A stretch of 40,852 nucleotides of DNA from Deltaproteobacteria bacterium (GTDB taxonomy: Bacteria; Desulfobacterota; Desulfuromonadia; Desulfuromonadales; Geopsychrobacteraceae). The position numbers were made by a program, and so were the translations under genes. Shown in pieces: positions 1-10,373 of this stretch (the first letter of the stretch is position 1; every line of letters begins with the position of its first letter). The notes under the pieces were generated by a model. It ran no database searches. It was given only the letters and a program-made list of their open reading frames with translations, and was not told the DNA's origin. The stretch covers positions 1 through 40,852 of the forward strand of contig JAPHSA010000103.1 of assembly GCA_026193235.1 (NCBI GenBank). Reading direction: 5' to 3'.

Positions 1-408
1 GAGATCATGGGGCGGGCCATCGTTTTTGATGTCCGGGGGAAGCAACTTGTCGGCCTCGGGCAATTCGGTTTGGAAACGGTTCACGGCTCCGCCGATGACC
101 TGATCCGAAAAATGCGTCTAGAGGTTGAATCCGGCTCCCTTTTTGCGCAGGTATTAGAGGGAAAGAATGCGCTGCGCAGCCCTTTGAAAAACACAGCATC
201 GGAACAATACCTCCAGTCTTTTCTGGCGGGAGTCCCAGATGAAGTCTTTCTTGCACCGTTACTGAATGACGGTCATGTTGTCGCTCTCCTATACGGTGAT
301 CATTATTTAAAAAGTCAGGCGCAGCGCTCACTCGAAGCTTTTGAAGTCTTTCTCTCTCAAGCCGGACTGGCGATGGAACAGGCATTACAGGAAAGAATGG
401 CAATATAA
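1..408 (+). CDS. C-terminal part of a GAF-like/DUF4388-type signalling protein (truncated by window start)
   Basis: Open frame from base 1 to TAA at 406-408; the C-terminus (FLAPLLNDGHVVALLYGDH...LAMEQALQE) resembles a GAF-like tail. Confidence 0.5.
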   Translation, partial: EIMGRAIVFDVRGKQLVGLGQFGLETVHGSADDLIRKMRLEVESGSLFAQVLEGKNALRSPLKNTASEQYLQSFLAGVPDEVFLAPLLNDGHVVALLYGDHYLKSQAQRSLEAFEVFLSQAGLAMEQALQERMAI

Positions 409-431
409 AAAACTTTTCGATGATCTTTTGC

Positions 432-437
432 TATAAT
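432..437 (+). promoter_or_regulatory. Putative -10 box (TATAAT) upstream of response regulator
   Basis: TTTTGCTATAATCG 39 nt before the ATG; -35 is weak. Confidence 0.4.
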
Positions 438-475
438 CGAAAGACTGATGCTTAAGACTGAGGAGCCTGAGGCCT

Positions 476-847
476 ATGCAGAAAAAAATCCTGATTGTCG
501 AAGATGAAGAAAGTTTGCTGAAACTGGAAAGTATCCTTTTAACAACTAAAGGTTACCTGGTTCAGGGAGCAACTACCGGCCTGGCAGCGTTGGAAGCTGT
601 GGCCGATGAACCCCCTGATCTGATTCTGCTGGATATTATGTTGCCTGAGCTGGATGGTTTTGAAGTCTGCGAACGGTTAAAGAAAAACCCTGAAACCAGG
701 CATATCCCAGTGATCCTACTCACCGCAAAGAAAACTCCGGAAGACATCGCTCGTGGAACGGCGGTTGGAGCTGAACACTATATCACCAAGCCCTTCAAGT
801 CGACGATGGTGATGGAGACCATCGAGAAGTTACTCGGCCGCGAGTAG
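476..847 (+). CDS. Single-domain response regulator (REC)
   Basis: KILIVEDEE, LLDIMLPELDG, LLTAK and KPF motifs of CheY-like receiver domains. Confidence 0.93.
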   Translation: MQKKILIVEDEESLLKLESILLTTKGYLVQGATTGLAALEAVADEPPDLILLDIMLPELDGFEVCERLKKNPETRHIPVILLTAKKTPEDIARGTAVGAEHYITKPFKSTMVMETIEKLLGRE

Positions 848-874
848 CTTTATCCTGTGCCATCGGACGCTTTT

Positions 875-902
875 AAACCCAGCTTAAAGCTGGGTTTCTT
901 CT
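875..902 (+). terminator. Intrinsic terminator
   Basis: AAACCCAGCTT-A-AAGCTGGGTTT inverted repeat followed by a T-rich tract. Confidence 0.75.
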
Positions 903-980
903 TTGTCTGGAAATACCGAACATAAACTGCTAAGATGCCGGAATCACAAAAGTCTATTTTTCCCACGGAGCCAGGGATGC

Positions 981-1400
981 ATGTACCGCGCTAAAGTACT
1001 GGTTGTTGATGATTCACCCACCATGAGGCAATTTATTGTCTTTGCTCTGAAACGTCTTCCACAGCTTGATATCGATGAAGCTGGTGATGGGGTCAGTGCG
1101 CTGAAACAGCTTTCGGCGGCAAGCTATGATCTACTGCTCACTGATATCAATATGCCGATGATGGACGGTTTGAAATTGGTGAGTTTAATTCGTAATGACA
1201 CCAATTACAGTCAACTTCCCATTCTGATGATCACCACCGAAGGCTCTGAGGTCACCCGTGAGAAGGCGTTGAGTCTTGGGGCAACAGAATATATTACGAA
1301 ACCATTACAGACGGCGCGTTTGATAGAAATTGTACGCAGACTGCTCGACCCGGAGAACCGGCCTGATGAAGCCGCCCAGGGACTTGACAGCTCTGTGTGA
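981..1400 (+). CDS. CheY-like response regulator
   Basis: MYRAKVLVVDDSPTMRQ...LLTDINMPMMDG...ITTE...KP; listed ORF starts at 903 but the domain begins at ATG 981. Confidence 0.9.
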   Translation: MYRAKVLVVDDSPTMRQFIVFALKRLPQLDIDEAGDGVSALKQLSAASYDLLLTDINMPMMDGLKLVSLIRNDTNYSQLPILMITTEGSEVTREKALSLGATEYITKPLQTARLIEIVRRLLDPENRPDEAAQGLDSSV

Positions 1401-1462
1401 ACATGCAATAAGACGCCATTCTACTAAAGGGTAGAAACTTTTTTGATTTTTAGGAGGCAGAG

Positions 1463-1681
1463 TTGGCAAAAGAAGAAGCAATAGAAGTTGAGGGAACGGT
1501 GGTCGAACCACTGCCGAATGCCATGTTCCGTGTCAAACTTGACAATGATCATGTCGTGCTTGCCCATATCTCAGGCAAGATGCGGAAATACTATATTCGT
1601 ATTCTCCCCGGAGATCGTGTGACAGTGGAATTATCCCCTTATGATTTAACCCGTGGACGCATTACCTATCGGGCGAAATAG
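1463..1681 (+). CDS. infA: Translation initiation factor IF-1
   Basis: [27 protein letters not shown]...; TTG start after AGGAGG. Confidence 0.97.
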   Translation: MAKEEAIEVEGTVVEPLPNAMFRVKLDNDHVVLAHISGKMRKYYIRILPGDRVTVELSPYDLTRGRITYRAK

Positions 1682-1762
1682 TTCCTCGCTGTCAGGGTTG
1701 GTCACCGACCCAGACGGACCGTGGCGGGTAGTCATAGCACTTCCCTGATTTTTAAACACAAT

Positions 1763-1783
1763 ACCGGCCTGTGCCGGTTTTCG
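1763..1783 (+). terminator. Intrinsic terminator after infA
   Basis: ACCGGC-CTGT-GCCGGT-TTTC. Confidence 0.65.
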
Positions 1784-1847
1784 TGTATCTACAGTCTTAT
1801 TTATAAAAATTTTAGGTAGCGGTGATTTGACCCGTTGCGGAGGTCAT

Positions 1848-4403
1848 ATGGAAAGCCAGTATATCCCCCAAAATGTTGAAGCTAAATGGCAGCGCGTCTG
1901 GCAGGACACGCGGGCCTTTCGTGCGACTGAGGAGTCCCCCAAAGACAAATATTATTTACTGGAAATGTTTCCTTACCCCTCCGGTCGGATTCACATGGGG
2001 CATGTACGCAACTATGCCATCGGTGATGTGGTGGCCCGCTTTAAGCGGATGCAGGGGTTCAATGTCCTCCACCCGATGGGCTGGGATGCCTTTGGTATGC
2101 CGGCTGAGAATGCCGCGATCGAACACGGAACGCACCCGGCGAAATGGACGTACGAAAATATTGCCAGTATGCGTGAGCAGCTGAAAAGAATCGGTTTGTC
2201 CTATGATTGGGAGCGTGAATTTGCGACCTGTGACGCCGATTATTATCGCTGGGAACAGTTGGTTTTTCTGAAAATGTTTGAACGTGGCCTGGCTTACAAA
2301 AAGGGGTCTTCGGTCAATTGGTGTGATGATTGCCAGACGGTGCTGGCCAATGAGCAGGTTGAGGATGGCTGTTGCTGGCGTTGCCATAACCTGGTTCGGC
2401 AGAAAGAGCTGGAACAGTGGTTTTTCAAAATCACGGACTACGCGGATGAGCTGCTGGATTGGGCTGATAAGCTGACCGGGTGGCCGGAGCGGGTGTTGGC
2501 CATGCAGCGCAATTGGATCGGTAAAAGCTATGGTTGCGAAATAGAATTTCCGATCGCTGGACAAACTGAAAAAATCAAGGTTTTTACCACCCGCCCTGAT
2601 ACCTTGTTCGGCGCCACCTTTATGAGTCTGGCCCCAGAGCATCCGTTGGTACCGTCCTTGGTTGCGGCAGCACAAAAACAGGACGTCGAGCAGTTTGTTA
2701 CCGAGGTTGAATGCCAGGATAAAATGGATCGCACAAGTGGTGACCTGGAGAAAAAAGGTGTCTTTACTGGCTCATACGCTGTCAACCCGCTCAATGGTGA
2801 AGAAATCCCGATTTTTCTGGCCAACTTTGTCCTGATGGATTATGGAACGGGAGCCGTCATGGCCGTTCCGGCCCACGATCAACGTGATTTTGAATTCGCG
2901 CAAAAGTATCAACTATCGATCAGGGTCGTCATCCAGCCAGAGGCAGATCCGCTGGAGGTAGAACAACTCTCTGCGGCCTATACCGGGCCCGGAAAGCTGG
3001 TGAATTCCGCTCAGTTCAACGGTCTTGACAATGAAACCGCCAAAGAAAAAATCGCAGAGTTTCTTGATCAGCGGGCAGAGGGAAAAAAAACGGTTAACTA
3101 TCGTTTGCGTGATTGGGGTGTGTCCCGTCAGCGTTACTGGGGAACGCCAATTCCGATTATCTACTGTGATTCCTGTGGCGCAGTCCCGGTTCCTGAAGTG
3201 GATCTGCCGGTGAAACTACCCACTGACGTCGAATTGACAGGGGAGGGCGGTTCGCCGCTGGCACGTCATGCCGCATTTCTTCAGGTCAGTTGCCCGCGCT
3301 GTGGGCAAGCTGCCCGCCGCGAGAGCGATACCTTTGATACTTTTGTGGAGAGCTCCTGGTATTTTGCCCGCTTTGCCTGCCCTCAGTACAGCGCGGGGCC
3401 GTTGGATAAAGCGGCGGCAAATTACTGGCTGCCAGTAGATCAATATATCGGCGGCATTGAGCACGCAGTGATGCATTTGCTTTATGCGCGTTTTTACACC
3501 AAGATTTTACGTGACCTCGGACTGCTGGATGTGGATGAACCTTTTTCCAGGCTTTTAACCCAGGGAATGGTCTGTAAGGAAACCCAGCGCTGCGCGGTGC
3601 ATGGCTGGCTCTACCCGGAGGAAGTGGTCGCTGGAAACTGTCACCTCTGCGGCCGTGCGGTCGAACTGGGGCGCACCGAGAAAATGAGTAAATCCAAGAA
3701 GAATGTCATCGATCCAAATCAGCTGATTGATCAGTTTGGCGCCGATACGGCCAGGTTGTTTTCTCTTTTTGCTGCACCGCCTGAGAAAGATCTGGAGTGG
3801 AATGAGCAAGGGGTTGAAGGCTGTGCTAGATTTCTCAACCGCGTATGGCGGGCCGTCGGCGACAACCTGGATGTGATCGCCACAGCTGAGATTCCCCGTG
3901 ACGTTGAAGGTGATGCTGCTGATCTGAGGAGGAAAACCCACCAGACGATCAAGAAGGTCACTGAGGATGTCGATGGTCGCTTCCATTTCAATACAGCAAT
4001 CGCCGCAGTTATGGAACTGGTGAATGCCGTATACTCTTTCAAATCCCAGCGTGAAAACCCCGGGGTTCTGCGTGAGGCGCTGGAATCGGTCGTGCGCTTA
4101 CTCAACCCCTTTGTTCCGCATATCAGTGAAGAACTCTGGCAACTGTTGGGGCACCAGCAGAGCGTCGAAGCTTCAGGCTGGCCGGATTGGGATGCTTCTG
4201 CTCTCGTTGCCGAAACGATCACTATGGTTGTTCAGGTGAACGGCAAGGTGCGTGGTAAGATATCAATTGCGGTCGAGGCGGAAAAAGAACAGATTGAAAA
4301 AACCGCGTTACAGGATCAGAATGTCCAGCGCTTTATCGCCGGGAAACAGGTGCGCAAGATTATTGTTGTTCCCGGGCGTTTGATTAATATCGTGGTGGCC
4401 TGA
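1848..4403 (+). CDS. leuS: Leucine--tRNA ligase
   Basis: [12 protein letters not shown] (HIGH) and KMSKSKKNV (KMSKS) motifs, C-terminal [15 protein letters not shown] at 1848 preferred over listed TTG 1827. Confidence 0.97.
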   Translation: MESQYIPQNVEAKWQRVWQDTRAFRATEESPKDKYYLLEMFPYPSGRIHMGHVRNYAIGDVVARFKRMQGFNVLHPMGWDAFGMPAENAAIEHGTHPAKWTYENIASMREQLKRIGLSYDWEREFATCDADYYRWEQLVFLKMFERGLAYKKGSSVNWCDDCQTVLANEQVEDGCCWRCHNLVRQKELEQWFFKITDYADELLDWADKLTGWPERVLAMQRNWIGKSYGCEIEFPIAGQTEKIKVFTTRPDTLFGATFMSLAPEHPLVPSLVAAAQKQDVEQFVTEVECQDKMDRTSGDLEKKGVFTGSYAVNPLNGEEIPIFLANFVLMDYGTGAVMAVPAHDQRDFEFAQKYQLSIRVVIQPEADPLEVEQLSAAYTGPGKLVNSAQFNGLDNETAKEKIAEFLDQRAEGKKTVNYRLRDWGVSRQRYWGTPIPIIYCDSCGAVPVPEVDLPVKLPTDVELTGEGGSPLARHAAFLQVSCPRCGQAARRESDTFDTFVESSWYFARFACPQYSAGPLDKAAANYWLPVDQYIGGIEHAVMHLLYARFYTKILRDLGLLDVDEPFSRLLTQGMVCKETQRCAVHGWLYPEEVVAGNCHLCGRAVELGRTEKMSKSKKNVIDPNQLIDQFGADTARLFSLFAAPPEKDLEWNEQGVEGCARFLNRVWRAVGDNLDVIATAEIPRDVEGDAADLRRKTHQTIKKVTEDVDGRFHFNTAIAAVMELVNAVYSFKSQRENPGVLREALESVVRLLNPFVPHISEELWQLLGHQQSVEASGWPDWDASALVAETITMVVQVNGKVRGKISIAVEAEKEQIEKTALQDQNVQRFIAGKQVRKIIVVPGRLINIVVA

Positions 4404-4909
4404 TGCGACATTTTATTGGACTGGCTCTGGCGCTTGTACTGCTGGGCTGTGGTTATCATTTCCCCGGCCAAGGCGGGACCTTGCCCGCGGGAGTAGAGAA
4501 GCTCTACATCCCTTTGTTTGTCAACAAAACAGCTGAACCTCAGCTGGAAAACAGATTAACGGCCAGCGTCAGTGAGGTTTTGTCCCGGAATAAATCGCTT
4601 GTCCAGGTGGGCCGTCCCGATCAGGCTGATGCCCTGTTGCTGGGGACTTTGGATCGCTATCAGCGGCGTGCATTGTCCTTTGATAAAAATGATGATATCA
4701 CTGAATATCGGGCAACGCTGGTGGCTTCACTGCAACTCAAAAAAGCGCGGACTGAAGACCTCCTCTGGCAGAAGACTCTCTCTTGGAGTGCAGATTATCG
4801 TGCCGCAGCCGACAGAACAGCGCAACGGGATCTGGAAAACCAGGCTATTGATGAAATCAGTTTACGACTGGCTGAGGAACTGCTGAATGCGCTTCTCGAT
4901 GACTTCTGA
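4403..4909 (+). CDS. lptE: LPS assembly lipoprotein LptE-like
   Basis: Lipobox LLGCGYHF, LptE-like sequence, located leuS-lptE-holA as in other proteobacteria; TGATG overlap with leuS. Confidence 0.85.
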   Translation: MRHFIGLALALVLLGCGYHFPGQGGTLPAGVEKLYIPLFVNKTAEPQLENRLTASVSEVLSRNKSLVQVGRPDQADALLLGTLDRYQRRALSFDKNDDITEYRATLVASLQLKKARTEDLLWQKTLSWSADYRAAADRTAQRDLENQAIDEISLRLAEELLNALLDDF

Positions 4910-4919
4910 TCTGTAACCA

Positions 4920-5936
4920 ATGGCGACTCCTGAAGATCTTTACCGTCTCTTAAACGCCAACCAGCCCCCCGCATTGCTGCTTCTGTATGGGGCGGAGCCA
5001 TATCTGATCCAACGTGCGGTGCGGCTTGTGCGCAAGGCGGTTCTTGTCGTCGATAATGACGATTTCAATGACAATCAATTCACTGGCAGGGAAACCACAG
5101 CCGGGCAAATTCTCGAAGCTGTTCTGACCTTACCCGTGTTCGCGGAAAGAAGATTGGTGACCATCAGGGATGCCCAACATCTGCCGGCGGCAGAGATGGA
5201 ACAGTTAATCGACTATCTTCAACAACCGGTTGCCGAAACCTGCCTGCTGCTGACAGCGGATAAGATTGACAGCCGACGCAAATTTTTTCAGTCTTTTAAA
5301 AAACACGGCCTAATTATTGAATTCAAGCCGCTTGCTGAAAAGAATATTGCTGCGCATGTGCGCCAGGTTCTGGAGCAGCGGGAGGTCAGCATTTCTGCTG
5401 ATGCGTTAAGATTATTCAGTTCCATGGTCAGCACCAGTCTTCATGAAATCCATGCTGAAATTGATAAACTGATCAATTATATTGGCACAGCGCAGCTCGT
5501 CGATATCAAAGATGTTCAAGCTGTCGTCTCGCGTGGGCGGGCAGAAAACGTTTTTGAATTAGGTAATGCCGTTGGCCGTGGCGACTCGGCTAAGGCCCTT
5601 ACTTTGGCTTTGCGCTTGAGTTCAGCGGGTGAACCTCCGTTGCGGGTCCTTTCATTGCTGGTGCGCCATTTCCGGCAATTGTGGAAAGTGCGCGAACTGC
5701 AGGTCCAAAAAGCTTCCACCCAAGATATTGCGCGCATTGCCGGTGTGCCGTTTTTTGTCGTTGAGGGAATGGTGCAACAGGGAAAACGGTTTTCGCGCCG
5801 TGATTTTGTGCAGGCTCATGAGTTGTTTCTTGAGACCGACCTCGCCATGAAGTCAAGTGGTGCTGATCCCGCAGCCTTGCTTGAAAGTTTGATCCTGCGC
5901 CTGGTCAGGAAGACAAGTCATAAGAAAGGGGGCTGA
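4920..5936 (+). CDS. holA: DNA polymerase III subunit delta
   Basis: LLLYGAEPYLIQRAV... and conserved leuS-lptE-holA order. Confidence 0.93.
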   Translation: MATPEDLYRLLNANQPPALLLLYGAEPYLIQRAVRLVRKAVLVVDNDDFNDNQFTGRETTAGQILEAVLTLPVFAERRLVTIRDAQHLPAAEMEQLIDYLQQPVAETCLLLTADKIDSRRKFFQSFKKHGLIIEFKPLAEKNIAAHVRQVLEQREVSISADALRLFSSMVSTSLHEIHAEIDKLINYIGTAQLVDIKDVQAVVSRGRAENVFELGNAVGRGDSAKALTLALRLSSAGEPPLRVLSLLVRHFRQLWKVRELQVQKASTQDIARIAGVPFFVVEGMVQQGKRFSRRDFVQAHELFLETDLAMKSSGADPAALLESLILRLVRKTSHKKGG

Positions 5937-5947
5937 AGAGCCCCTTT
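5925..5947. terminator. Bidirectional terminator between convergent holA and rpsT
   Basis: AAAGGGG...CCCCTTT hairpin at the convergent 3' ends. Confidence 0.6.
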
Positions 5948-5968
5948 GATCGTTCGTTGAACCCAGCG

Positions 5969-6232
5969 CTATGCGAGGGTGTTGACGAGTTTCGTTAAGC
6001 GGGAAATTTTACGACTTGCTGACGCCTTGTGGATGACCCCTTTTGTGGCTGTTTTGTCGATGTAAGGGATTGCCTTTGTGAGAGCAGCCTGAGCGACGGC
6101 CTGATCGCCTGCAGCGACGGCCTCACGCACCTGCTTGACCAGGGTGCGCATGGTCGAGCGAAGATGAGTATTGCGAGCATTGCGGATGGCGTTTTGCCGA
6201 TTGCGCTTTGCGGCTGATTTATGGTTTGCCAC
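5969..6232 (-). CDS. rpsT: 30S ribosomal protein S20
   Basis: (V)[32 protein letters not shown] start with AAGGAGA RBS, not the listed TTG at 6310. Confidence 0.96.
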   Translation of the reverse strand: MANHKSAAKRNRQNAIRNARNTHLRSTMRTLVKQVREAVAAGDQAVAQAALTKAIPYIDKTATKGVIHKASASRKISRLTKLVNTLA

Positions 6233-6281
6233 GTTGTTGTCTCCTTTAATATCGATTGATTGAGCGGATGAAAGTTTCGCG

Positions 6282-6310
6282 ATATTAAGCGCCTCTTTCT
6301 CTGCTGTCAA
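6282..6310 (-). promoter_or_regulatory. Sigma70-type promoter of rpsT
   Basis: On minus strand TTGACA - 17 nt - TAATAT. Confidence 0.8.
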
Positions 6311-6392
6311 GTTAGAAAATGATAATTAATAGAGAAAAAAGCACGTATCTTCATAATGTTAAACTTCCTCAGCAAAGGATTAAAATAAATAA

Positions 6393-7961
6393 ATGACCGG
6401 TCGCCGGCAGATCATCTCAGCAACATTAATCATGGCTTTTGCAACTTCGCTCAGTCGTGTTGCAGGGCTTGTGCGGGATATTGTCGTCGCGCGTTTATTT
6501 GGTGCGGGAATGGTCACCGATGCATTTTTTATGGCCTTTACGATTCCCAATCTACTCCGCCGTTTTTTTGGTGAAGGGTCGCTGACGGCAGCCTTTGTTC
6601 CGATTTTTTCCGAGGTTTTTCATCAACGCGGAGAGAAGGAAGCACAGCAGTTGGCGAATCGCTGTGTCAGCCTGCTGCTGGCGGTCATGTTGATTGTTGT
6701 TGTGGCAGGGGTCGCCTGCTCCCCATGGATCGTCAAGGGCATCGGCTATGGTTTTAGCCAGATTCCGGGGAAAATCGAATTGACGAATCAGCTCAACCGA
6801 CTGATGTTTCCCTACATTGGCCTGGTGTCATTGCTGGCATTAATCACCGGTATTCTGAATGTCCGCGGTCATTTTTTTCTCCCCTCACTTTCTCCCTTAT
6901 TTTTAAATCTGTCGATGATTCTTAGTGCCTTGACCCTCGGACACATTTTTTCTCGGCCTATTTTTGCCTTGGCTATCGGGGTTTTGCTGGGCGGTGTCAT
7001 CCAGCTGCTGCTTCAGGTACCGGCCTTAACGAAGTATGGCATACGGCTGCGTTTCAATTTTCATTTTCGTGGCGATGCGCAGTTGAAGAGGATCATGCTC
7101 CTGATGCTGCCGGGTATCGTCGGGGTCGCGATTTATCAGATCAACATTGTGGTTACACGGTTACTCGCCTCCTTTTTACCGGATGGCAGCGTCTCCTACC
7201 TCTATTATGGTCAACGTCTGTTTGAATTTCCCCAAGGGATTTTTATCGTCTCTTTAGCTCAGGCGGCTTTGCCGATGATGAGTCGTCAGGTTGCTGAGGA
7301 TGATCAGCAGGGGCTGCAGCAGTCTTTAAGTTTTGCCCTGACCTTGATCACTCTGTTCACCTTGCCGGCAATCGTCGGTTTAGTGCTCTGTGCCCAACCG
7401 ATTTATTCCCTCTTTTTTCTGGGCGGAGAGTTCAGTAGCAAAGCCCTTGAAAATACGTCACTGGCGCTGATCTGTTATGCGCCGGGATTGGTTTTTGTCG
7501 GTTACAGTCGCATCGCGGCACAGACCTTTTATGCTTTGAAGGACACCAGGACTCCAGTCATGATTTCCTTCTGGACGCTGCTGGTGAATCTGCTTGCCGG
7601 GGTTCTCCTGATGAACATTTACGGCTTTGCCGGACTCGCTGTTGCGCTGACGCTCTCATCGATGTTCAATGCACTCATGCTCCTGTTCCTCTTGCAGCGC
7701 AAAACCGGGACCTTTATTCGTTCCGCCTTGTTTGTTCCCGTTCTGAAAGCTCTGCCCGTCTGCCTGCTGATGGGGGTGGTTGTGAGTGCTATGCTGCAGT
7801 TGACCGACTGGAGCGTTTCAGGAATGTTACTCAGTAAGGGCGCGAGCCTTCTGTCAGCGGTTGTTGTCGGGATACTGGTCTATCTGGGAGGCTGTTATCT
7901 GTTGAAAGTGCAGGAGATCAAGCAGGGCTGGCAGTTGTTGAAAATGAGAAAGCGAGAATAA
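6393..7961 (+). CDS. murJ: Lipid II flippase MurJ
   Basis: SRVAGLVRDIVVARLFGAG...TDAFFMAFTIPNLLRRFFGEGSLTAAFVPIF; multi-TM MviN family. Confidence 0.96.
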   Translation: MTGRRQIISATLIMAFATSLSRVAGLVRDIVVARLFGAGMVTDAFFMAFTIPNLLRRFFGEGSLTAAFVPIFSEVFHQRGEKEAQQLANRCVSLLLAVMLIVVVAGVACSPWIVKGIGYGFSQIPGKIELTNQLNRLMFPYIGLVSLLALITGILNVRGHFFLPSLSPLFLNLSMILSALTLGHIFSRPIFALAIGVLLGGVIQLLLQVPALTKYGIRLRFNFHFRGDAQLKRIMLLMLPGIVGVAIYQINIVVTRLLASFLPDGSVSYLYYGQRLFEFPQGIFIVSLAQAALPMMSRQVAEDDQQGLQQSLSFALTLITLFTLPAIVGLVLCAQPIYSLFFLGGEFSSKALENTSLALICYAPGLVFVGYSRIAAQTFYALKDTRTPVMISFWTLLVNLLAGVLLMNIYGFAGLAVALTLSSMFNALMLLFLLQRKTGTFIRSALFVPVLKALPVCLLMGVVVSAMLQLTDWSVSGMLLSKGASLLSAVVVGILVYLGGCYLLKVQEIKQGWQLLKMRKRE

Positions 7962-7966
7962 GAGGA

Positions 7967-8359
7967 TCAGAAACGGCGAAAATGAATCTCCCCCCGTTGA
8001 ATTCTCTGGTTGAACCATTTTTTTAGCCCGCCTTTCATGAGTTTTCGGGGCCCTGGAGTGAGTAAGCAGAAGCCGAAGAGATCTGTACAGAACCCCGGCG
8101 TCAGCAGTAATAATCCCCCGGCCAGTATCATGGCGCCATCGATCATGTCCTCAGCGGGAACTCGCCCTTGATTCAGTTCTGTTTGAATCCGGTTGATCAG
8201 CTGAAAGCCCTGGGTCCTGGCTAGAAAAGCCCCGGCGATTCCGGTCAGCAAAATCATCGCCACCGTCGCACCTACACCAATTTGTCGACCGGCTTCGATA
8301 AGTACATATAGCTCAATTATTGGTATAACGGTGAAGACGATGAGCAGTTTTATAAACAT
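7967..8359 (-). CDS. fxsA: FxsA family membrane protein
   Basis: Small TM protein with FxsA-like sequence (IPIIELYVLIEAGRQIG...GGLLLLTPGFCTDLFGFCLLTPGPR). Confidence 0.88.
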   Translation of the reverse strand: MFIKLLIVFTVIPIIELYVLIEAGRQIGVGATVAMILLTGIAGAFLARTQGFQLINRIQTELNQGRVPAEDMIDGAMILAGGLLLLTPGFCTDLFGFCLLTPGPRKLMKGGLKKWFNQRIQRGEIHFRRF

Positions 8360-8617
8360 CTATATGCCCTTTCATAAGAAAACGTAAATTATTTTAAGGT
8401 GCTATATGGTAAATGGTGGTAAAAGTTTATGTTAGGTGATAACTATCTGTAATCATTGTAGAAAATAACTGACTAAAAAATAGGCAAGCCGCTGCCCGCG
8501 GCACCTTTTATTGCGCCTGGTCTCATGCCAACAGGATTTTAAACAACTTATCCACAATTTTAGTTGATGAGTTGTAAAAGTGACGGTTTTTCACGAACTT
8601 TGCAAATCTTCACCAGT

Positions 8618-9331
8618 TTAGGTTGTTATTTGATCTTCGATTTCGGCTATAACCTGTATGGTTTTCTGTCTTAAAATATCTTCTGCGTCAACCTGCAAGC
8701 AGGAAGTCAATTCCACAAAGGTATAAAGAAGCGTGCTGAGGTGCCCGTTTTGCTCAGCGGATATCAGCTTGGTACTCTTCATCAGTTGTCTTAGGTCTTG
8801 TAGACCAACTATAAGTTTTTCCATGAGATTATCGGGGGTTTGAGGAGTCGTTTTTTTTGCGATCTTGGTAGCTTGCTTTAATGCCGGAAAATTTTGGGGG
8901 ATGCGCTGCGCCAGGCTATTCTTTTTCCCCTGCGCTCTGCGCTCCTGACGCTTGATATTCTCCCACTGCAGAGCATGATCCTTTTTGCTTGCATCGGCAA
9001 ACACATGTGGATGCCTGCGGAGCAACTTTGCGCTGATGGTCTGGGCGACATCAGCGATATCAAACTGCTGATCTTCCTTGTAGATCTGCGCTAAAAAGAC
9101 CACCTGCAAGAGCAGATCTCCCAGCTCATCACGGATGTCAGCGATATTGTTGCTGTCGATTGCCTCAAGCAGTTCATACGTTTCCTCCAGCAGGTAGGGC
9201 TTCAAGCTCTCGGCGGTTTGGACTTTATCCCAAGGACAGCCTGCAGGAGACCTGAGGATTGACATGATCTCGATCAGTTTAAGGAGTTCTTCAGCTGTTT
9301 TCACGTCTTTGGTCGTCATCTCTGTTTCCAT
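8618..9331 (-). CDS. mazG: Nucleoside triphosphate pyrophosphohydrolase MazG
   Basis: LRSPAGCPWDKVQTAESLKPYLLEETYELLEAID...RDELGDLLLQVVF. Confidence 0.94.
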   Translation of the reverse strand: METEMTTKDVKTAEELLKLIEIMSILRSPAGCPWDKVQTAESLKPYLLEETYELLEAIDSNNIADIRDELGDLLLQVVFLAQIYKEDQQFDIADVAQTISAKLLRRHPHVFADASKKDHALQWENIKRQERRAQGKKNSLAQRIPQNFPALKQATKIAKKTTPQTPDNLMEKLIVGLQDLRQLMKSTKLISAEQNGHLSTLLYTFVELTSCLQVDAEDILRQKTIQVIAEIEDQITT

Positions 9332-9476
9332 GGCAATTGTTTCTGTGATACTTCCCGGACGTTCATTTTAGTCAGGGGCACTTAAGCGATTGAAAATTAA
9401 AAAAAACCTTGCAAATCAATGATGGATGGGCTAGAAAGTGCGCCATTCTGAACAGTAGGAGATGTGGTCTTTTGGC

Positions 9477-9504
9477 TTGACATGGTTTTGGCTCTCTCTA
9501 TACT
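9477..9504 (+). promoter_or_regulatory. Sigma70-type promoter of yceD-rpmF-plsX-fab cluster
   Basis: TTGACA - 16 nt - TATACT, 22 nt before the yceD ATG. Confidence 0.75.
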
Positions 9505-9525
9505 GTTCCTTTTGCTTTCGATTAG

Positions 9526-10071
9526 ATGCCTATGCGGCTTGAGCTGAAAGATATCAAGGGTGGCGTTCTGGAGCAAGGATACTCTTGCTCTTTGGCTGAT
9601 TTTCCAGAGTTGCTTGCGATTGCGCAACAGGATGGCCCTCAGTATAAGGAACCGCTTGAATTTTATTTGCGCTTTCAACGGACCGGATCACTGGTCGAAG
9701 TCGATGGTCGGGTTGATGCTGTTGTTCGCCTTCGCTGCGGACGTTGTCTTCAGATTTTTGAGTCTTCAATCTCTGAAACCTTTGCGCTGACTTTTACACC
9801 ACAGTCGCAGGAGACTGAAGAGGAAGATCTCGAACTTGAGGTCGAGCAGCTTGGTTTAATTACCTACCAGGACGAAACTTTGGAGTTGCGGGAGCCGCTT
9901 CAAGAGCAGTTGCTACTGGCCATTCCTATCAGCCCGGTCTGTGATTCGAAATGCCTCGGTTTGTGTCCACATTGTGGTGTGAATCTGAATGAATGCCAAT
10001 GTTCCTGTGTTAGAAAACCGTTCAATAATAAGTTTTCTGTCCTGGCGGATATAGCGCTAAAAAAGGATTAA
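9526..10071 (+). CDS. YceD/DUF177 family protein
   Basis: CGRCL and CPHCGVNLNECQC motifs; directly upstream of rpmF. Confidence 0.9.
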   Translation: MPMRLELKDIKGGVLEQGYSCSLADFPELLAIAQQDGPQYKEPLEFYLRFQRTGSLVEVDGRVDAVVRLRCGRCLQIFESSISETFALTFTPQSQETEEEDLELEVEQLGLITYQDETLELREPLQEQLLLAIPISPVCDSKCLGLCPHCGVNLNECQCSCVRKPFNNKFSVLADIALKKD

Positions 10072-10175
10072 TCAATATCGTCGCTGACACTGAATGCAGT
10101 TGTCACTACTCATAAGAGTAGTTAATAATATCTGTTGAACACCAGAGACCATGTTCGACTGTAAGGAGAAATTTC

Positions 10176-10358
10176 ATGGCAGTACCTAAGAAAAAGACCT
10201 CTAAATCAAAAAAGAATATGCGTCGTTCGCATGACGCGATAACGGTTCCAGGAATGTCAACTTGCCCCCAATGTCAAGAACCTAAGATCCCGCACCGGGT
10301 CTGTGCCAACTGTGGGACTTACAAGGGCAAAGAAGTCATCAACAGCGGCGAGATCTGA
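10176..10358 (+). CDS. rpmF: 50S ribosomal protein L32
   Basis: [21 protein letters not shown]...[22 protein letters not shown]. Confidence 0.97.
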   Translation: MAVPKKKTSKSKKNMRRSHDAITVPGMSTCPQCQEPKIPHRVCANCGTYKGKEVINSGEI

Positions 10359-10373
10359 TTGACGTAACCGACT

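Noticed and set aside
1956-2675. 239-aa minus-strand ORF antisense to leuS
   Set aside because: Lies wholly within leuS, no recognisable domain; a shadow ORF in a GC-rich gene
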